Origin: CAWKEY01 sp963848675
Lineage (GTDB): Bacteria; Pseudomonadota; Gammaproteobacteria; Methylococcales; Methylomonadaceae
NCBI GenBank assembly: GCA_963848675.1
Contig: CAWKEY010000082.1
Coordinates: 1-9,116, forward strand
Direction of reading: 5' to 3'
Length of the DNA: 9,116 nucleotides
In this document: positions 6,375-9,116 of the stretch, in pieces
Numbering within the stretch: position 1 is the first letter of the stretch
Layout: every line of letters starts with the position of its first letter
Notes under the pieces: generated by a model
Databases searched by the model: none
What the model was told of the DNA's origin: nothing
The model's input: only the letters and a program-made list of their open reading frames with translations
Translations under genes and position numbers: made by a program

Positions 6375-6659
6375 CGGGTAATCCTCCAGTTTGTTGTGTT
6401 GCCGCGACGATGTTGAGCATATCGTTATAGTGCCAGTAATTACAAGCAAAACCGCTATTAGGGTAATGGTAACGAAAGATGCCTAACCATTAGTAAAGAC
6501 TGATATATTATCGTGAGTTTATTTCTGGTCTGTCTGTTTTTAGGGTTTGACAAGCGGGCACTTCTATTCCATCTTTATAACTAATGCCCGAGGGTGTGTT
6601 GCTATAGCGCAACAAACAGATGGGTGCCACCTGAATTAATGGATCTGAGGAACGGAACT
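6375..6659. promoter_or_regulatory. Divergent regulatory region between two FadL-family genes
   Basis: 285 bp without a gene. Toward the right gene there is a consensus TTGACA (6547-6552), but no good -10 at normal spacing; TATAAC (6576-6581) is 23 bases away. Toward the left gene the best -10 is a minus-strand TATAAC (6429-6424) with a poor -35. Two dyads are visible: TAATGGT (6464-6470) with ACCATTA (6486-6492), and TGTTGC (6597-6602) with GCAACA (6609-6614). Weak core promoters with dyads suggest regulator-dependent expression, but no regulator is encoded nearby. Confidence 0.4.
6597..6614. promoter_or_regulatory. Inverted repeat upstream of the second FadL gene
   Basis: TGTTGC-TATAGC-GCAACA: perfect 6-base arms around a 6-base centre, 45 bases before the ATG. 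It could be an operator or a 5' leader hairpin. Confidence 0.35.
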
Positions 6660-8123
6660 ATGAAACGCATCCTGATAAGTACGCTGACATCGGCTGCCGT
6701 GGCGGCTGTTCTGCTGTCGCCACTGGCAAGCGCCACCAACGGGTATTTCAAAATCGGCGGTGGTGCAAAGAACAAGGGGCTGGCGGGTGCCGGTATCGCG
6801 TACGGCCAGGACGCCCTGGCGGGTGCCACCAATCCGGCCACCCTGGCCGGCATCGGCACCCGTATCGACGCGGGCATGGAAATATTCAAGCCCAAGCGCA
6901 GGGGCGTGGTGGATGCTACTCGTATTGGTGGAGCCAGATCTGAAGAGAAGAGCCGCTCTAACACGTTTCTGGTGCCGCAATTCGGCACGGCCAAGGTCGT
7001 TAATGACAAAATCACCCTGGGGCTGGCGGTCACCGCCAACGGTGGCATGAACACCCGCTACGGTGATGCCGATGCCGGCAACGGCAATATTTATACAGAT
7101 GCCTTTGCGCCGGCTATTCCGGGTTTTGTTCCGCTGGTGGCTGGACAGCTGGTCGCCGGGGGGGCCGCCCCGGATCTGCCGACAGCTCTTGCCATTGTCG
7201 GCGGTAACGCCGCCGCGCTGGGCCAGAATCCCAATATTACCCCTGCCCTGGGCATTAACCTGTCTCAGGCGCTGATTACGCCGACCATCACCTACAAGTT
7301 CAACGACAATCACGCTGTCGGCTTCGGTCCGGTGATCGGCTGGCAGCGTTTCCGTGCCTACGGTCTCGGCCTGTTTCAGGCCTTTTCCGACAGGCCCGAC
7401 AAGGTCACCAACAACGGCAATGACAATTCGGTGGGTTACGGCGCGCGTATCGGTTACCAGGGCACCTTTTTCGACATGTTTTCTGTCGGCGCGGTTGCGA
7501 CGTCAAAAATCTACATGGATAAGTTTGACGACTACGCCGGACTGTTTGCGGAGCAGGGTGATTTCGATATTCCGGCCACCTTCGGTGGCGGTATCGCTGT
7601 CCATTTTACGCCCAGGTTGACGCTGGCGGCCGATGTGGGGCGTATTCTGTACAGCGGTGTGGACTCGATATCCAACAAGGGGCCCACTGCGGATGAGTTT
7701 TTTGCCGCATTTGGTAATGCCCTGGCTACGGCTAATGGATCACTGTTGCCGAATGCACTCGGCAAGAATGACGGCTGGGGTTTTGGCTGGGACGATGTCT
7801 GGGTGTACAGGATCGGTGTCGACTATGCCTATAACAACCAGTGGACCTTCCGTACCGGCTTCAATTATGCCGAAGTTCCCTTCGACGACGACCAGGCGCT
7901 GTTTAACGTGCTGGCCCCGGCGGTGGTGGAAAAACATGTCACGGCGGGTTTTACCTACAGTCCGAGTCAGAATAGCGAGATTACGGTGGCCTATATGCAC
8001 GCCTTCAGAAATAGTATCGACAATACCTATACGGGGACCGGGAACTTTGCCGGCTTCAGTTACGGTGCCAAGAACGATATGTACCAGAACTCCATTGAAG
8101 CCAGTTACGCCTGGAAGTTCTGA
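6660..8123 (+). CDS. OmpP1/FadL/TodX-family outer-membrane protein
   Basis: 487 residues. A signal peptide ends at ASA/TNG (25/26). The mature N-terminus TNGYFKIGGGAKNKGLAGAG and the hatch motif TNPATLAG (57-64) mark the FadL/OmpP1 group. The rest alternates amphipathic strands with long loops rich in Ala, Gly and Asn. It ends in YAWKF, a terminal aromatic as expected for BAM recognition. The ATG at 6660 follows GAGGA by 8 bases; the in-frame start at 6594 would add 22 residues ahead of the signal and is rejected. It is distinct from the divergent FadL protein and lacks its cysteine-containing loop, so the two are not recent copies. The substrate is not known; FadL relatives carry fatty acids or aromatic and other hydrophobic compounds. 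It is followed by a terminator. Confidence 0.92.
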   Translation: MKRILISTLTSAAVAAVLLSPLASATNGYFKIGGGAKNKGLAGAGIAYGQDALAGATNPATLAGIGTRIDAGMEIFKPKRRGVVDATRIGGARSEEKSRSNTFLVPQFGTAKVVNDKITLGLAVTANGGMNTRYGDADAGNGNIYTDAFAPAIPGFVPLVAGQLVAGGAAPDLPTALAIVGGNAAALGQNPNITPALGINLSQALITPTITYKFNDNHAVGFGPVIGWQRFRAYGLGLFQAFSDRPDKVTNNGNDNSVGYGARIGYQGTFFDMFSVGAVATSKIYMDKFDDYAGLFAEQGDFDIPATFGGGIAVHFTPRLTLAADVGRILYSGVDSISNKGPTADEFFAAFGNALATANGSLLPNALGKNDGWGFGWDDVWVYRIGVDYAYNNQWTFRTGFNYAEVPFDDDQALFNVLAPAVVEKHVTAGFTYSPSQNSEITVAYMHAFRNSIDNTYTGTGNFAGFSYGAKNDMYQNSIEASYAWKF

Positions 8124-8124
8124 C

Positions 8125-8152
8125 GCGTCGCCAAGCGAACAAGGCGCGACGC
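8125..8152 (+). other. Hairpin just past the second FadL gene
   Basis: GCGTCGC (8125-8131) pairs with GCGACGC (8146-8152) across a 14-base loop, starting one base after the stop codon. It may protect the mRNA end; the true terminator follows. Confidence 0.35.
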
Positions 8153-8161
8153 TGAAGGGAC

Positions 8162-8190
8162 GGGGTGCCAACAGGCGCCCCTTTTCTTTT
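8162..8190 (+). terminator. Intrinsic terminator of the second FadL gene
   Basis: GGGGTGCC (8162-8169), loop AACA, GGCGCCCC (8174-8181) with one G-U pair, followed by TTTTCTTTT. A standard Rho-independent terminator 38 bases past the stop. It implies that the next gene has its own promoter or depends on read-through. Confidence 0.85.
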
Positions 8191-8277
8191 GTTCGTTATT
8201 TACTGTCGTATTTTCAAGGACTATTGACTAGAATCCCTTGCAGGCTGGTGCCAACGGCGAGGAGATTAGGAATAGCT

Positions 8278-9116
8278 ATGGTTAGACGAATGATTTCGGC
8301 GATTATGCTGCTGGGCGTGATGTTGCTGCCCTATGCAGGCGGCGTGCAGGCAGAAGACCACTTCAAGCCTTTTGTGCTGGCATCCAGAGGTGCCGGTGAT
8401 TTCGATGCCAGCATTCAGGAAACCAGGGGCGCGCTGAAAGGAGCCGGCTTCGAAATCGTCGGCGAATACACGCCCTATGCAGATAGCTTTGTGGATAACG
8501 CGCACGTCATCATTGTCACTAACGATGAATTGAAAGCGCTAGCGGGAAAGACAAAGCACGGCGGTTTTGCCGCGCCCTGGCGTGTCGCTGTGACAAAAGT
8601 GGGCGACGAAGTTCAGGTGTCTTATGTGAACCCGATTTACATCGCCCATGCGTATCGGTTGGAGTCGGATCTGAGCGATGTTTCAGAAGGGCTCAAGCGG
8701 GCATTGGGCGCCCGGCAAACTTTTGGTTCGGAAAAGGGCTTGACAGAACGCAAGCTGCGCAAGTATCGCTATACCTTTGGTATGGAGTATTTTGATGATG
8801 TTTATACGCTGGCTGAATACGGCAGCCACAAGGAGGCGGTGGCTGCCATCGAAAAAAACCTGGCGCAAGGGCGGGGTGGTGTAAGCAAGGTGTATCGCCT
8901 GGACCTCGGCAACGACATGACGGTATTCGGCGTGGCGCGCAAGGCACCGCCGGATGGTAAAGAGACATGGATGAGACCTCGATTATGGAGAATGTTGATT
9001 TCAAGGAACTCAAGGGTACCGCTTATCTGCCCTATGAAATTCTGGTGGACGGGGGTGATGTTGTTGCTTTGCACATGCGTTTCCGTATGGCCTTGCACTA
9101 TCCGGATTTGAAGATG
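8278..9116 (+). CDS. Exported protein of unassigned function, possibly DUF302-like; frameshifted and cut by the right edge
   Basis: The ATG at 8278 (AGGA 6 bases upstream) begins a clear signal peptide, cleaved near VQA/EDH (25/26). The domain that follows (about 28-150) has the order helix, GFEIVGEYTPY, a VIIVTNDEL strand, then WRVAVTKVGDEVQVSYVNP and YIAHAYRL. This resembles DUF302 proteins, which end in a strand, a 'vSYndP' motif and a tyrosine-rich helix; that is a fold-level inference. A second part (about 160-230) contains RKYRYTFGMEYFDD and SKVYRLDL. After codon 230 the frame becomes Trp/Cys-rich and stops at 9111. Reading from ATG 8967 in the +2 frame gives MDETSIMENVDFKELKGTAY and continues open to the window end. 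One base was probably lost, or two gained, near 8962-8969. About 280 residues are visible in all, with no heme or metal motif. Confidence 0.7.

Noticed and set aside
6421..6441. Minus-strand TGGCAC element (6437-6432) as a sigma54 promoter for the FadL gene
   Set aside because: The downstream GC is four bases too far for the -24/-12 spacing.
6780..6827. Two copies of CTGGCGGGTGCC in the second FadL gene
   Set aside because: They encode repeated Leu-Ala-Gly-Ala segments of the N-terminal hatch; explained by protein composition.
7158..7180. Run of seven G followed by CCGCCCC as a possible frameshift or regulatory hairpin
   Set aside because: The reading frame is continuous through it, and it lies inside a barrel loop.
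6636..7313. 225-codon minus-strand open frame opposite the second FadL gene
   Set aside because: Arises from codon bias of the plus-strand gene; no start signal or family resemblance.
7633..8277. Upstream extension of the last gene's frame into the second FadL gene
   Set aside because: It overlaps a clearly coding barrel and is Arg/Pro/Trp-rich nonsense; the real start is the signal peptide at 8278.

Overview
The window looks like chromosomal DNA of a sulfur-oxidising gammaproteobacterium. A thiosulfate-oxidation (Sox) cluster lies beside a BepA outer-membrane-quality-control gene, a rhodanese/TusA sulfur-relay pair, two FadL-type outer-membrane channels and an exported protein of unassigned function. 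There are no mobile elements, RNA genes or CRISPR arrays. The class assignment is inferred from gene content and protein style, not from a marker gene.

Left part (1-2580, minus strand): soxX-soxY-soxZ-soxA read right to left as a tight operon with gaps of 22-50 bp. A near-consensus sigma70 promoter (2451-2479) lies upstream, with an 8+8 bp inverted repeat at the predicted transcription start. A fully palindromic terminator (188-219) follows soxA. Beyond it soxB starts at 99 and runs off the left edge. SoxXA would oxidatively couple thiosulfate to the C-terminal cysteine of SoxY in SoxYZ, and SoxB would hydrolyse off sulfate. soxCD is not in the window.

Middle (2573-4945): bepA (minus) diverges from a single-domain rhodanese gene (plus), which is followed by tusA with its own good promoter and a strong bidirectional terminator. 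Rhodanese and TusA are cytoplasmic sulfane-sulfur carriers, so this pair could receive sulfur that the periplasmic Sox chain leaves reduced. That link is inference.

Right part (4964-9116): a FadL-family gene (minus) and a second OmpP1/FadL-family gene (plus) diverge from a 285 bp regulatory region. The second is followed by a terminator and then by a gene for an exported, possibly DUF302-like protein that is cut by the right edge.

Three genes, the rhodanese (about 4244), the first FadL (about 5375) and the last gene (about 8967), each carry one apparent frameshift. All six intact genes (soxX, soxY, soxZ, soxA, bepA, tusA) and the second FadL read cleanly. Clustering of the three indels in the right half suggests either base-calling or assembly error or real decay; reads are needed to decide.
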